Of a stretch of DNA of 64,000 nt, positions 1 through 11,122 are shown piece by piece. Under the pieces are notes generated by a model. It was not told where the DNA came from, did no database searches, and was given only the letters and a program-made list of their open reading frames with translations. Source of the stretch: Larix kaempferi (taxonomy: Eukaryota; Streptophyta; Pinopsida; Pinales; Pinaceae); NCBI GenBank assembly GCA_027924585.1, contig BSBM01000372.1, positions 10,709,001 to 10,773,000 of the forward strand. Reading direction: 5' to 3'. The translations under genes and the position numbers were made by a program. Numbering within the stretch: the stretch's first letter is position 1; each line of letters opens with the position of its first letter.

Positions 1-120
1 GAAATTGAGTCGAGATGCAGGATGTCAAGGTACTCAGGGATGGTTGCGATGTGTGATAGGATTTCGGCTTGAGGGAAGATTAAGGGGTCTAGAACCTCAC
101 GAGAAATTGGTGATGGGGGA

Positions 121-620
121 TCAAGATCTGTCGCGATATCTGACAAACATGACATGTTGTTGTCCCCATTCTGCTCTACTAGTTCGGTATCCTCTTCGAT
201 TACTGTAGGGAGGGTGGTTCCACACGGGGTGAGGTTGTAGGCTAATTGGCTTTGGGTTGTCCGTAAAGTGAGAAATGCAGAAATAAGAGGGCATTGGAAT
301 GAGTGGTGAGACATTAATTTTCACAAGTGACATAGTCGGGTGGTGTTCGTATGATTTAAAACAATGGTCGGGCTTTGTGGACGTCGTGATGATTGTTGGT
401 CGGGTATGGAATCGACCCACCGTGGGGAGGGACTAGTCGGGATCACTATAGTACCCATGCTGATAGGAGCCTCTTTTGGAGATGAGGGAGGTGAAGTATC
501 TTCTAAGGGTTCGGTGAGTCGAATATTTTCCAAGGCCTCCCGATAGCGAGGGAGGTCAGGGAAATTATGTGTATAGAGCCCATATTGAGAACATATGGAA
601 CATGTGTGATTTGTATGCAA
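121..620 (-). pseudogene. Post-protease segment of a Ty3/gypsy polyprotein with a second zinc-knuckle-like motif
   Basis: This is the lowest-coordinate part of the minus-strand element whose gag and protease lie at 1.5-3.9 kb. One frame is open from 620 to 321 and another from 420 to 121, so it is broken. At about 555-600 the translation shows CSICSQYGLYTHN followed by a Pro/Ser-rich stretch. The spacing recalls a CCHC nucleocapsid knuckle, with the expected His replaced by Leu and the last Cys by Phe. The usual knuckle of this element is separate, at 2410-2475. A second knuckle after the protease is unusual for gypsy elements. The reverse transcriptase expected next would lie outside the window. 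That it belongs to the element is inferred from strand and adjacency. Confidence 0.45.
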
Positions 621-737
621 TGTTTTGGACTTAGTTGTGGGAGAGGGAGGTGGACTTAGTTGTGGGAGAGGGAGGTGTGCCCCCTTTCACCACGGTTGGA
701 GCGTGGGTGATGCTAATGGGGGTGTTATGCAAATTCC

Positions 738-1448
738 TTAGCTCTGACAGAGTAGGACATAGGTTTTTGCATGGTAGTGTTGCCTGCATAGAGCACACGA
801 CAGTGTGACCCTTTGATTGGGAATATTGATCATGACTGGGGCTTTTACGTCCTGATGGTTAATGCCCCCTACTTTAGTCTTAGCGGTTTCTACTGATTTA
901 GATGTTGGGTTAGATAATAGAGTACCTTTCAACTTTGGTTGTTGGGTGGCCCCATTGGTGGTATTAATGACGACTGATTGTGGTGTAGTTGCGGATGTCA
1001 TAGGTTGGGCTGTCGTAATTGAACGTGTTACGGGCCTTGCGGACGTAGTAGTCGAAATATGGACGAACTCATAATGGGAGATTGGTTTGGAATCCATCTC
1101 TGGGAAGGGTGGTGTAAGGTACCACACCAGGATCCCCAAAGTTAGCCTAGGTAGAGTTAACTGAGCCATATTCGGCGTTCCTTGTACACATGTGGAAGGA
1201 TACAAGAATGGGATTTGAAAAATTAGTGGTACCAATGGAATCAACATTTATTCAATGCCATGACTCAACGGTGGTGTTGATGACGATGTTGAGGTGGAGG
1301 CAGCTCCATTTTCAGTGGTGAAAATTGTGCACATTAGGCCATTGGCATATGTAGGTATTTTTGGTGGTGGTCTCGAATACGCTCCTAACAAATTGGAGTC
1401 CTTGTACATATTGGGGTCAATGTCAACGTACGGTTGATCATCGCCCAA
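738..1448 (-). pseudogene. Ty3/gypsy polyprotein linker downstream of protease
   Basis: Two minus-strand frames (1448-1248 and 1247-738) continue the element below its protease. They are separated only by a stop codon. The protein is rich in Thr, Ser, Pro and Gln and shows no enzymatic motif. Near its end it holds CALCRQHYHAKTYVLLC, another Cys/His cluster that could be a decayed knuckle. Lineages such as Tat/Athila have long non-catalytic linkers between protease and reverse transcriptase, so a linker is plausible. No family assignment can be proved from the sequence alone. Confidence 0.4.
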
Positions 1449-1559
1449 TATAGTGTGTACGACGTTGTCGATATTTCTTGTGGCATTAGGGTCATAGTAG
1501 TTAAGCTAGTCAAGGGTAACTATCTTCTCATTTAAGGGAAACATCATGATATAGAAGAC

Positions 1560-1838
1560 TTAGGAAGCTACCGCCTTCATGGCATACATGTAACTACGCC
1601 CCAAGAGGATGTTGTAGTTGAGCTTATCATCGATTACTTCGATATCGATCATAACCATCTTTCCCCCCAGCTCTATGGGGACATTTTGGTACAATCCTCT
1701 TGGTTGGGATGGTCTCCCATCATATGCTTGAAGAGCGATAGGTGAGGGGACCAGCTCAGGGGATCCTAATCGTTTCCAGACTTTTATAGACATAATGCAA
1801 GTGGATGTGCCTTCGTCGATGATACAATAGTGGATCAT
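1560..1838 (-). pseudogene. Ty3/gypsy retropepsin-like protease
   Basis: A minus-strand frame of about 92 residues resembles the aspartic protease of plant gypsy elements. The amino end reads IIDEGTSTCIMS, the place of the catalytic D-[TS]-G triad, with Glu in the middle position. The second half has the flap and beta-strand pattern IDIEVIDDKLNYNILLGRS, typical of the ILGR end of retropepsins. In an active element it would cut Gag-Pol inside the virus-like particle. It lies downstream of gag on the same strand (3365-3922), in the expected order. It is flanked by frame breaks and is presumably inactive. Confidence 0.75.
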
Positions 1839-2409
1839 GATGTTTTTAACTATGACTGGAATTAGAAATGCGACTGATGATGGTATTCACGGATCACCTC
1901 TATCAACATCAAAGATCATGAAGTGTGATTCGGAAGGGTCGACAACACCGAGTGCATTGAGTAATGCCTTTCTCTTTGTTGGGAAATACTGTAGCACTTC
2001 CAGTGTGGACATAGCCGCGGGGGACTGAGCTAAGTCATCTACAATATTGTAATTGTGGGTAGCTTTCATGTGGGGGTTACTAGGGGTACGCCTAAGTGGA
2101 GCTTTAGTAATATGTAGGATTTGTTCTGTATTCGAGCATGGTATTTGCAAAGGCCCCCCCGAGGGGATAGAAACGTCTTCCACTTGGGGGGTGGAAGACC
2201 CATCATAACCCTTGGCTCGTGTTTGAAGGTTTATATCCAGCGTATAGATATTTTGTAAAGAGTCATCGATAGGTGGGCGAGGATCTTGTTCTTGTGTAAC
2301 TGCCCCTTGATTGGAAAATGGTTGCTGTAACATTGTTGTTTGTGGTTGGGGAGGATTCGGTGCATGAGGAGGGTTTGTCACCATCTTCTTTTTAGATTCC
2401 ACTACCTAT

Positions 2410-3360
2410 TGATAGTTGGGGATAAGAGAACAATGATGTGTGTAATGACCATAATCACCGCAAATGGAGCAGCAATATTTAGTTCTCAGGGTAGGATTCT
2501 TACCTTGTTTGGGGGATTGTTAGTCCCTGTATTTGGATTACCCGTGTTCTAGTTTTATTGGGGGGGATTGCCCCCTTTCCCTGGCTGCTGATTTTGTTTG
2601 TTCTTACCTTTCTTCTTCCCCTGAGTATGTGGATTATGGTGGTTTGCGGCGTTCAATTGCTCAAATTGTTGATCTTGTTGAACATAAGTAGGTTGAACTA
2701 GGTTAACCCCCATATGGGGGGAAGGTTGCTGACTAGTTGGGAATGGGAAAAGGTAATATAGATTATATCCTAGTGGTAAGATAAATTCTGTTTGCGCTCC
2801 ATAAGAGGTGGATGTAGGAGCGACTTGCACCATTGGCAGTGTGGGAACCGTCATCGCTTGGATAACATTTGGGTAGGTAGGACTGTATCATCCATATTGT
2901 AATTGACCAACTGATAGTGTTGGTACTGGTGTAGGGGGGTACCGACGCAGGTGGCATGGATGTGTAATATAGAACCATGTTGAATGGAACTGATATGGTG
3001 GGAGGAACCTTTCCTAAATGGGAAATGGACCCAATAAGTCCATTCGCCGAATGTGACAAGACCGAAAGTGTAGGATCCAACGAGCGATGTCGCGCGACAT
3101 CAGGGAGGATTGTGTAAAGGTATCTAGACTATGCATATATGAGGTCAAAATGTTGTGCTTTCAGAATAGCCTCTTCCTCTTTGTGTGGCATGGAGGTGGC
3201 GACATCTTTATCGATGGAGGGTTGGAGAGATTTGATAAACCAATCAAACAAAAAGGGAGGTTGTATTTCGATCTTGCATAATGTGTGGCATCTACATCAC
3301 TCGTGGATGTGGTTCGTGATGTGGGTGGAATTTTTTTGACGAAACTCGGTGAGAATTTCG
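2410..3360 (-). pseudogene. Ty3/gypsy gag C-terminal half with CCHC zinc knuckle
   Basis: Decayed coding sequence below the gag core runs through several frames (3080-2763, 2854-2555). It is rich in Gln, Pro and Tyr and has a Lys/Gln-rich basic patch near 2580-2640. At 2410-2475 the minus strand encodes CSICGDYGHYTHHC, a good CX2CX4HX4C nucleocapsid knuckle that would bind RNA during packaging. The frame around it holds stops, so gag is not translatable as a unit. The order gag core, knuckle, protease (1560-1838) supports one element in the minus orientation. Confidence 0.65.
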
Positions 3361-3364
3361 AGGC

Positions 3365-3922
3365 CTAGATCATGCCTTGAAAGTACGTAAGAAATGCGGT
3401 GGCCAATGTCGCAAATGTGGAATGGGTGCTACTTTTTAGGTTTACATACCATTTTGTTGTTGTTCCGATGAGGGTACGCTGGAATAAGCAAAGCCTCACG
3501 GTGTCATCGACTATGTTGTTAGATGAAAACCATAAGTGGAAAGACATAACGTGGTTGGTAGGATCGTCTCCCTGTATTCCTTCGAATTTGGGAATATCAA
3601 AAGGAATCTTGTCTGGCATAGCCGGCCATGTCGCATCATGATAAATGGGGTCATTTGTCAGTTTGGCCAAATCAGGTAGATTTAAACTAGTCATGAAGGG
3701 TAAGGTAGGGACGACGGATCTTTCCATTCTGTTTGGGATATGAGTTTCACGAGGGGGAGACCCAGGTGGTGTTGTAAAAAACGGTTGAACTCCTATGAGA
3801 GAGGATGGGTCAAAGGGATCCAAGGGATCTCTTTGGGGATAAGCCAACAGGGGACTAATTCTGATGGGGGAAGAAGTGGTGTAATTAATAGATTCTTCGA
3901 GGGGAGAAGATGTACCTAGCAA
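3365..3922 (-). pseudogene. Ty3/gypsy gag capsid (retrotransposon gag domain)
   Basis: This 185-residue minus-strand frame holds a recognisable plant Ty3/gypsy capsid core. A Pro/Ser-rich N-terminal part leads to IPFDIPKFEGIQGDDPTNHV, then a helical segment with VRLCLFQRTLIGTTTKWY, and closes with FATLATAFLTYFQ. These are the conserved helices that build the particle shell. The frame stops at 3365, while related coding sense continues in another frame below it, so a frameshift has split gag. A short upstream frame (4234-3959) may be leader. Confidence 0.75.
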
Positions 3923-4800
3923 GGATTGGCCTCAACTAGATGATCCTATCAATGTTTCCTAGGAACGACCATGGATTGAATTCCCTCTGCATGTAACACA
4001 GGGGGGGAGGTGTGAAAACACCCCTTGAGTGAGGGGATAGGCCTTACAGTCTACGAGACTGTCTTCGAATGTTGTTTTGTTCCTCAATAGTGAAGGATTT
4101 GTGTCAATATGAGAGTGATAGTGGAATAAACACAATTTCAACAAATGCAAAAGAAATATGAACCATAACAGATGCAAAATGGTGCGATAAGTGAGTGGTA
4201 TGTGCAATGTCTGTTTTAGTGCATGAGTCCCCACATGTAGGTTCTTTTTATTACGATTTTAGTGAAGGTTAAAGAGAAAATAAATGTAAATTCCCTAGAC
4301 GACCTAATGTCCTTCCTCTCAAATGTAACCGGGCCTTCCAAAAGCACAATTGATGGTGATAATGGTATCCACTCACCAATCGACTAGTGGAGGTAACAAA
4401 GAGCTATTTATATCGGTGATGGGGCCAGTGATCCAATAAAAAAGACTTGGAAACACTTCCCAAAGGTAATAGCTAACTCCAGGAGTCAATTGCACTCACA
4501 ATTGCTCCTCAGTGATATCCTAAGTTGGGCCACTAAGATGCCTTGCGTCAAGTGTGGATCAGTGGTTCGACCTGCACGGTATAGTGTTGTCTCCCTACAA
4601 CAAGCTTAGGGGCTTATAGGGGAGAGTAGGGTAGCTATACCTCGGTGTTCACCTCCTTGGTCACACCGCACTTCTGATCTGGGTTTTCTTTTAACACTTG
4701 CTTATAGCAGGATTTTGTAAGTACCCTAAAAGACAACAATGCTATGTTTCAAAATATTGCTAATGAAATTAGATTGGTGGGCATTAATTGATGCCTAGAC
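3923..4800 (-). other. Leader and LTR-proximal region of the gypsy element, non-coding
   Basis: No convincing coding sequence is visible apart from a short open frame at 4234-3959 with no recognised domain. The stretch joins gag to an LTR-like promoter at 4405-4412. I looked for a canonical initiator-Met primer site on the minus strand and did not find one, so the LTR/leader boundary is not fixed. Confidence 0.35.
4405..4412 (-). promoter_or_regulatory. Candidate LTR TATA box
   Basis: The minus strand reads TATAAATA in a GC-balanced context, about 480 bases upstream of the gag core and pointing towards it. This fits the core promoter of the 5' LTR of the 1-4 kb gypsy element. It is a motif match only. 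Confidence 0.35.
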
Positions 4801-4924
4801 CAATCAATCCTACCTAACGAAAATATTGTTTTTTGACCTCCTGTGGAGGATTTTAGTTCGTTAAGACAATTACAATGTTGATTTTAAGGGGTTTGAATGT
4901 TTCACTTATGGAGTGTAAGAGGGG

Positions 4925-5290
4925 TATTTCACAATTCCTACCTTTCTGATTCACCAAGCTCACATGAAGTGCGAGGTGAAGAGCATACTAGGGTAGAAAG
5001 AGTCTTTAGGCCTCTTATTGTGTGTTAGTGGAGCAAACACATGTGATGAAAGCAAAAAACAATTTTATTGGCAAATTAACTAAAGGACTATATCAAGCAA
5101 TGTGTACTTTTAACTCTAAGAGATGCTCATGACGCTTTGCAAAATCAAATATTTCTAACTAATAGACAAGTGTGCAATGGAGGTATTTCATATTTCTCAC
5201 CCTTTTTCTGATTCACCAAGCTCACATGAAGTGTGAGGTGGAGAGCATACTTCGGGAGACAAGTGTCTTTAGGTCCTTGCTTGTGTGCAA
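4925..5290. repeat. Pair of about 100-bp direct repeats about 260 bp apart
   Basis: The blocks at about 4925-5020 and 5183-5285 share the core CTGATTCACCAAGCTCACAT and the following GAAGTG-GAGGTG-GAGAGCATACT, then a diverged GTCTTTAGG segment. Both are in the same orientation. They are probably an internal duplication inside the LTR of the neighbouring gypsy element. Confidence 0.7.
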
Positions 5291-6118
5291 AAAGTGTTTT
5301 CTACACTAGCAATACTACTAAAAACAACATGTCGATTAATGCATAAACAAGAAATGGTATTGAATATTAGTGACAACAATGGGGCCCATTGAAAGCCTCA
5401 AAGTTGGTTACCTAGGTAAGTTTCAAGAGAGATGTACTCTTTACTTCCTAATCTTGGTCTAGGTGCACTAATTACTAAAAAATTAAGTAATTGGGTGAAT
5501 TAGCCTTAATTTAAGTTCATTAGTAAGCAACAATTGGGTTGTCAAACTAAACTATGCAGATAAAAAACAAATAAACAACAGTAGCTCGGATAAACCAAAC
5601 TCTACCGTGCGGACCGCGTGGGTTAATACAAAACAGATGCATTGTAGCGCGGGGAATACACTAACCTTCCACACGGGTGCGATGAGCAGTGTAGCGTGGG
5701 TCTGACACTAGTAACATGCGCTATGCGCACAACTGTCTGAGTCGATTCCGTTCTATCAGTGCAGCAAAGATGTCAGAAACCGCGCGGCTACAGAAAAATA
5801 AATGAGGCTGTGATGGGGCCAAATTCTTGAAGCAAGAAGTGGAATACCTGATCACCTGCAAGTGACAAATACCCAGAATTAGCTACTTAGCCTAAAACAA
5901 CCTAGTTTAAAAATAAATGAACAAAAATAAGTATGGTCGCCATTAGAACTGTTATGGAAAAAATTGCACAAGTGCACTCTTCCACTTTGTGAGGGTCTAA
6001 GCCTTGTAGGTTGTTGCAAGGCCTCAGTCCTTCGAGCCCTTTTTTGGTGGTTGGTGGTATTCCTCCAAGTGATTTTGGAAGATATTGTTAGTGTAGCTCA
6101 CATTCAAACATGAAAATA
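5291..6118. other. LTR-like spacer with a CpG-rich patch
   Basis: No coding sense is recognised. The section at about 5580-5800 is richer in G+C and CpG than its surroundings. It has several CGCGG/GCGTGGG clusters, a composition expected of a younger or less deaminated LTR segment. I see no boundary motif. Confidence 0.3.
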
Positions 6119-6462
6119 TTAATAAAAGCAAAATGAAAGAGATGGGGGGAGAATGCAAACTTCAACAACAACCAAAGATATGTTAAACCACTCTTGCATT
6201 GCCCAATGGAATAATTGTACAACACCTGAAGGATTCAAGGGAAGCCAACAATCTCCCTTAGGGAGGCCTTTCTTGTCCAAACTAAATGCTAAGTAGGAGG
6301 AAAAACAATGGAGAGAAACACTTGCCCCTTGATGGTAGGTGGCAAGCAAGCTTGAGAATGCTCACAATGGTAGGAAATGGTGGGCTATGAGGAAGCTCCA
6401 ACTCAAATCCAACAGCATAACCTTGCTCTAATTTCTCTCTACCAAATGCATGCCAATGGATT

Positions 6463-6472
6463 CCTTTTATAG
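6463..6472 (-). promoter_or_regulatory. Candidate TATA box, minus strand
   Basis: The minus strand reads CTATAAAAGG, a strong plant TATA consensus. It is followed downstream (lower coordinates) by a transcribed-looking leader with AGAGAGAAA, and two short open frames (6548-6282, 6349-6119) lie over it and just below it. Neither protein matches a family I know. It may be a second LTR promoter. Confidence 0.35.
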
Positions 6473-6549
6473 GCCAAGAGGTAGCCATCAAACAACTAAA
6501 TCCAAATTTGAACTCTCCTCCTTCATGAACTAGTTCCAAGGTACACAAG

Positions 6550-7370
6550 GGGGGTTGGTTAATGCTCCCAAGTGTGCGAGGAGCCGAATTATGATCATTG
6601 GGGAGGATTGAGTCTTTAATGCACCGTTGGGCGTGAGTGGTCTCATCGTTTTGACAGTAGCGTGACTATCGAAGGAAAAGTCGCGTGGATGTAGCGCAGG
6701 AATTGTGTAGGTAACCTACCCTATAACGTAGGTCAACTATGTAATGCCCGCACTACCCCTTGTTTTGACTGTTTCTTGGCACTTATGGACTCATGTTGTG
6801 TTTTAGATCTGTTGAGGATGCATGTGGTGAGATGCATTCTTTATGTTGATGACGCTTTACTGGATGAATCGTCGAAATGTCACATGTGTGCGACTTTTAG
6901 GCGTTAACAGATGTAAAAGAAAGAAGTGTATTATTGACCTATACGTAGACCAATGATATAATATGCACAACTTTGTTATAAAACATAATATCATAATCCA
7001 TATGTCTTTTAAATGCAATGTTCCATATATGTCTTTTAGATGCAATGTTTTTCTTCTGGCATATAGTAATTTTGATTTTGATACTGTTTTGGCTTGATAA
7101 ATTAGCATTTTGTTATCTGTTTTGGATTGTTGTAATATGGAGGAATGGTTGAGTGATAGTCAATTTTTAGTTGAAAGTCTTTTAAGATGCTATACAGTAT
7201 TTTCTATCAGATGAAAAGAAACATATTATATAGCTTTGATTCCTATATGAATTTAAGTTACGGCTTTTTCATGAGTGAAAAAAAACATGATACCATAATA
7301 GTGGAAAAGATAAATGTGTTTCTTTTGTTTATTATGAATTTCTTTTGGAAAAATCTTAGTGAGAAGGAAG
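6550..7370. other. Spacer, no gene seen
   Basis: The sequence moves from a short CpG-containing stretch (6640-6750) into AT-rich DNA. Short open frames are present but carry no domain. TGTAATGCCCGCACTACCCC at about 6739 resembles the start of some plant LTRs (compare TGTAATGACCC at 37352), but no partner was found. Confidence 0.3.
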
Positions 7371-7377
7371 CTTCTTT

Positions 7378-7440
7378 ACATGTGTGAGTACTTGAAGGAA
7401 AAGAATATTTACATGTGTGAGTACTTAATCAAAGGAAAAA
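7378..7440. repeat. 33-bp tandem duplication
   Basis: Two adjacent copies contain ACATGTGTGAGTACTT followed by GGAAAA(A)GAATATTTA, offset by 33 bases. Confidence 0.75.
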
Positions 7441-7448
7441 GAATATTT

Positions 7449-7782
7449 AATAATGTTAACAATAACAAATTAAATTACTATTTTAAAGAAAGGTATTTAC
7501 AAATCTAAAATAAATTTGAATAAAAAATATATATATTGAAATTTATTCTAAATAATAAATTTAAATAAACAATAAATTCAAAAATATAATATAGATATAT
7601 AATATAAAATTCCCAATAATAATGTTAACCATAACAAATTAAATTACTATTTTAAAGAAAGGTATTTACAAATCTAAAATAAATTTGAATAAAAAATATA
7701 TACTGAAATTTATTCTAAATAATAAATTTGAATAAACAATAAATTCAAAAATATAATATAGATATATAATATAAAATTCCCA
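7449..7782. repeat. 169-bp tandem duplication in AT-rich DNA
   Basis: Copies at 7449-7617 and 7618-7782 begin AATAATGTTAAC(A/C)ATAAC and run almost identically through TTTAAAGAAAGGTATTTAC to ATAATATAAAATTCCCA. Only a few substitutions and one short AT indel separate them, so the duplication is relatively recent against the decay of its surroundings. Confidence 0.9.
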
Positions 7783-8364
7783 GTATTGAAGAACCTTGAA
7801 AATTGTTCATATTTTCCAATAAGCTTAAATGAAAAGGTGAATGGTTGATTCTTTCCCTATTTGTAAAATATAATACGGATTGATTTTCATAACTTTAAAT
7901 CAAATATATAACTATGATTAAAATATACTCTCCTTGATTATAAATATAAATTATCATCTTTTGCCCCTTTTTTTTTGGTTCCCTTGCATTTATATTCCTT
8001 CATTTTTATCCACCTTACAGCTATATTCCTATTCTATCCTTCTACTTTAATGTAATTCATTGGATTTCTACACTTTTAGATGGTTGGTGACATTAGCATT
8101 AGCACATTCATTACTTCGCCTGTCATGTCTGTCATTCTTGTCTGGGCTCTCGAAGGTTCATGTTCTTCACTTTATCCACCTCACAGTCACTTTCGTGGCT
8201 TTGAAAATTGAAAGCACACAGCTTTCGTCAAACCATTTTGCTTTCGTGGGTTTCAAAGCACATAGCTTTCATCGAAATTTTACAGCTAGAGGTCCAACAA
8301 CTTTGCTATAAATGTTTGCAGGTAGAAGATGGATTGAGTGATGATAAAATGAGATTTTGTTTGA

Positions 8365-9640
8365 GGTTGGGAAGTTCTTCCTTTGGAATGTATTTTGAAT
8401 TGGGTGAATTCAAGGATAGCCAGGAAATGATTCAATTGTGGATTATGAAGTTTGTTGGGTGGTTGAGATGGCTATTTACCGTCGCTTCAGGACAGCTTGA
8501 GTTAAATGAAACAGTAACAGATTCCGTTAACTTACCAGCTGATCCAGTAATCACCTGCATAGCCAATTTAGCAGTTTTTACTGCAATTTTGTTTTGAGTG
8601 GGTGTTTTCAAGGATTTGCATGGAAGCCAATTCTTCATGTAGCTATTGATTTTAGAGTTAATTGCTACCTGGTATGGCTGTTTGCATTCGTATTTGGGAA
8701 GATACCATCATCCAACGGAGCCTTCTCCGAGAGAGTCTGCTATGCTCTGGAAATTAACAGTTTTGGAAATAGTGTGCATTGTATCAGGGATAGCAGGAAC
8801 GTTGGGTATAAAGGCATTTGGAAGATGGATATATAGTGAGATGCAAGGTCTAACTTGGGTAAAATGAGGAATTGGGACTTATCTTTTTAGTTAAAATACA
8901 CAAAAAAAATTCTTGAGAGGCCATATGGTTGAGTAGCTTCTCAAATATATCAAAATCCATTTAGATCTAAAACTTCTAAACCTGTGCAAAGAAAATGTCT
9001 TCTGGAAGGCAGGTCATGGTTCCTGGACAAAGCTGCTGATCAGACCTAAAGATAACGAAGCCAGAGGAATCAGAATGAGACTTCAGATGTCCTGGAAAAG
9101 TAAATGGCTCAGAATGGACAACATTTCAGACAAGGATTAGAATGCAACGGTGGCTCCTTAATAGTGCCAATCTCTTGATAAGTGCTGGTTCAGAGTGGAT
9201 GGTTTCTCTATCTCTTTGGTTAAAACCAGAGGAATAAAAGTATGTTCTGGGCAGTAAAGGGAGTGGGTTTTCTGCCTATGAGTTTCTAATGCCCAAGAGG
9301 TACTCTTCTGGGCCTAAGAGCCTTCTTCTATATAGTAAGTTGTGTCCACTTGATTTGCTCTATTACTTGGGCTCTCAATATTGCATTTGAAGCAGGCTTT
9401 GGCAAGTGGTTTATGATATACACTTCCATGCCACCTTCTAAATCCAGAGTTGTAGTAAAAATAGCAATCACTGGTATTGGTTTGTACATGTACTGTGGTA
9501 TTGGTTTGTACATGTACTGTTTGCATTTGTATTTGGGCAGATTTCATTGTCTAATCGACTTACACTTGTACCTTGGAGTAGTTTCTCCCAAGAATACAAG
9601 GAACAATAAGAGAATGAGTTTCAGCTTGCAATCTAAAGTT
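8365..9640 (+). repeat. Hierarchical repeat, copy A
   Basis: This block is homologous to 46127-48060. It has two adjacent modules of about 205 bp (starting near 8398 and 8601, each with TTCAAGGAT...CCAGG or CATGG and GGTTGAGATGGCTATTT-like sequence). A module with ATTTGGGAAGATACCATC and GTGTGCATTGTATCAGG follows (8690-8880), then one with GCTGATCAGA...TAAAGATAA (9030-9430), then a partial return of the third module at about 9531. The third module recurs after 839 bp. Short open frames exist (for example 8208-8597) but carry broken phases, and no protein family is recognised. A 25-bp tandem repeat (TTGGTTTGTACATGTACTG) sits at 9472-9520. Confidence 0.75.
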
Positions 9641-9646
9641 GTACTT

Positions 9647-9890
9647 TGAATGGGATATACAGTTCACTTTATATCATATGTGTGCATTATTACTTGATTA
9701 AAATATTTTATCTTATAAGTGGTTTACCATTGTCATTTGAATTTGAGCTCAATGAATTTCAGTTTTAGTTTGAATGGGATATACGGTTCATTTTACATAA
9801 TTTCTGTGAAGTATTACTTGATTGAAATAGTATTTCCTATGAGTGGCTTACAATTGTTATTTGAATCTAAGATCGGAGGAACCAAACGCG
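9647..9890. repeat. 122-bp tandem duplication
   Basis: Copies start at 9647 and 9769 with TTGAATGGGATATAC(A/G)GTTCA and share ATTACTTGATT(A/G)AAATA and GAGTGG/AAGTGG-TTACCATTG-type sequence. They have diverged by point changes. The block follows directly on repeat copy A. Confidence 0.8.
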
Positions 9891-9959
9891 TTAATAAACA
9901 ACTGACATATGTGAATACTCTAATGCCCTCCAAATCATCAGCAACGTACATAGTTTGAT

Positions 9960-10480
9960 GTGTCAAGATTATGCAGAAAGGTTCTGCCTCAAGTTGTAAT
10001 AGAGATAATCTGTATTTAAAATTGAGTAGTATACTTTAAACTCGATACCTGTGATGAATGTAAATATTTATGCTACATATATTGATAATTCAAAATCGAT
10101 AGATGTGATAATCGGTCCAGGACATGCCTTCTAACTGTAGCATTTGAAGTCAGCCTGTGGAACATATCCATCTGCAGTAGCTGAAAATAGAAATCAAACA
10201 TGAAAACACAGAAAAACAGAAAGCAACAAGAGGAAAGGCATTCAGAAGCCTTAGGCATAGACTCACAGTAATCTAAGTCTAACATACTTCTACAGACTTG
10301 TGTTGATATGTATTATGGACTTTTCTAATGTCGGGTGGGCTTATCAGAATTTTGTACTTAGATAGTTGTATTTTGAACAAAATAATTATTATTTCCTCCT
10401 GGTGCAGCTGAGGTTGGCATTTAAACAACAACAACCACCAGTGCTGTGAATCTTCAAACAAAGGACATAGCTAATAAAGG
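9960..10480. other. Unassigned sequence
   Basis: No recognised coding domain. Two short minus-strand frames (10285-10073, 10461-10279) match nothing I know. A pyrimidine tract ending GGTGCAG at about 10400 resembles a plus-strand splice acceptor but leads to no recognisable exon. Confidence 0.25.
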
Positions 10481-10482
10481 GA

Positions 10483-10830
10483 AATGCACAATTTTGAAAC
10501 ACGCACACACAAAGGAGAAAACTCAAATTTGCACAACCAGTACTTCTATTAAACTATAGATCGCAAAAATATTGGAAAATATGTTTACTGAAAGGATCAG
10601 AAGCCAGAGACTGAAGGGATACTTAATTTGTTGGAAGGCAAGGGTTTGGAAAAAGCCAATGCACAATTTTGAAATACACACACAAAGGAGAAAACTCAAA
10701 TTTGCACAACCAGCACTTCTTTTAAACTATAGATCGCAAAAATATTGGAAAATATGTTTATCGAAAGGATCAGAAGCCAGAGAATGAAAGAATACTTAAT
10801 TTGTTGGAAGGCAAGGGTTTGGAAAAAGCC
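10483..10830 (+). pseudogene. Chromodomain remnant of a chromovirus integrase, tandemly duplicated and opposite to its element
   Basis: Two copies of a 175-bp unit (10483-10657 and 10658-10830) each end in plus-strand sequence encoding a chromodomain-like core. With one missing base allowed, copy 2 reads YLICWKGKG, then ATWISQEEL (bases 10790-10855), the pattern of YLVKWKG...ATW..EE.L. Chromodomains at integrase C-termini steer chromoviruses to marked chromatin. The nearest integrase tail (10945-11470) is on the minus strand, so the chromodomain is inverted relative to it. The 5' part of each unit shares about 40 bases with the LTR edge at 19105-19160, so LTR and chromodomain fragments have been joined. 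It is non-functional. Confidence 0.55.
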
Positions 10831-10942
10831 ACTTGGATCTCACAAGAAGAGTTAAACAAATCACTCAGCCTTCGTGTCATTGTTCTACCAGTGTTGTGAG
10901 CAAGGGTCACGTTTCCTTCTACCTGGAGTGTCTAATGCAAGG

Positions 10943-11122
10943 GCATCAAACCAACACCCCCCCACACTTTTGTCCTCATGGAACCCATACAAAACAGCAA
11001 AGTTGAATGTTGGAGACATATCAAAACCCATCAAACCAACACCACCCCCGCCCCCCCACTTTTGTCTTCATGGAACTCATACAAAACAGCAAAGTTGAAT
11101 GTTGGAGACATATCCAAACCCT
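10943..11122. repeat. About 85-95-bp tandem duplication inside the integrase tail
   Basis: Copies start at 10943 and 11028 with CATCAAACCAACACC and end at ATATC(A/C)AAACC. They contain a poly-C stretch of different length and the shared GCAAAGTTGAATGTTGGAGA. The unit repeats the segment coding for the integrase C-terminus on the minus strand. Confidence 0.85.

Noticed and set aside
8060-8597. Candidate small hydrophobic protein gene
   Set aside because: It overlaps the hierarchical repeat, and homologous copies at 46 kb do not keep the frame.
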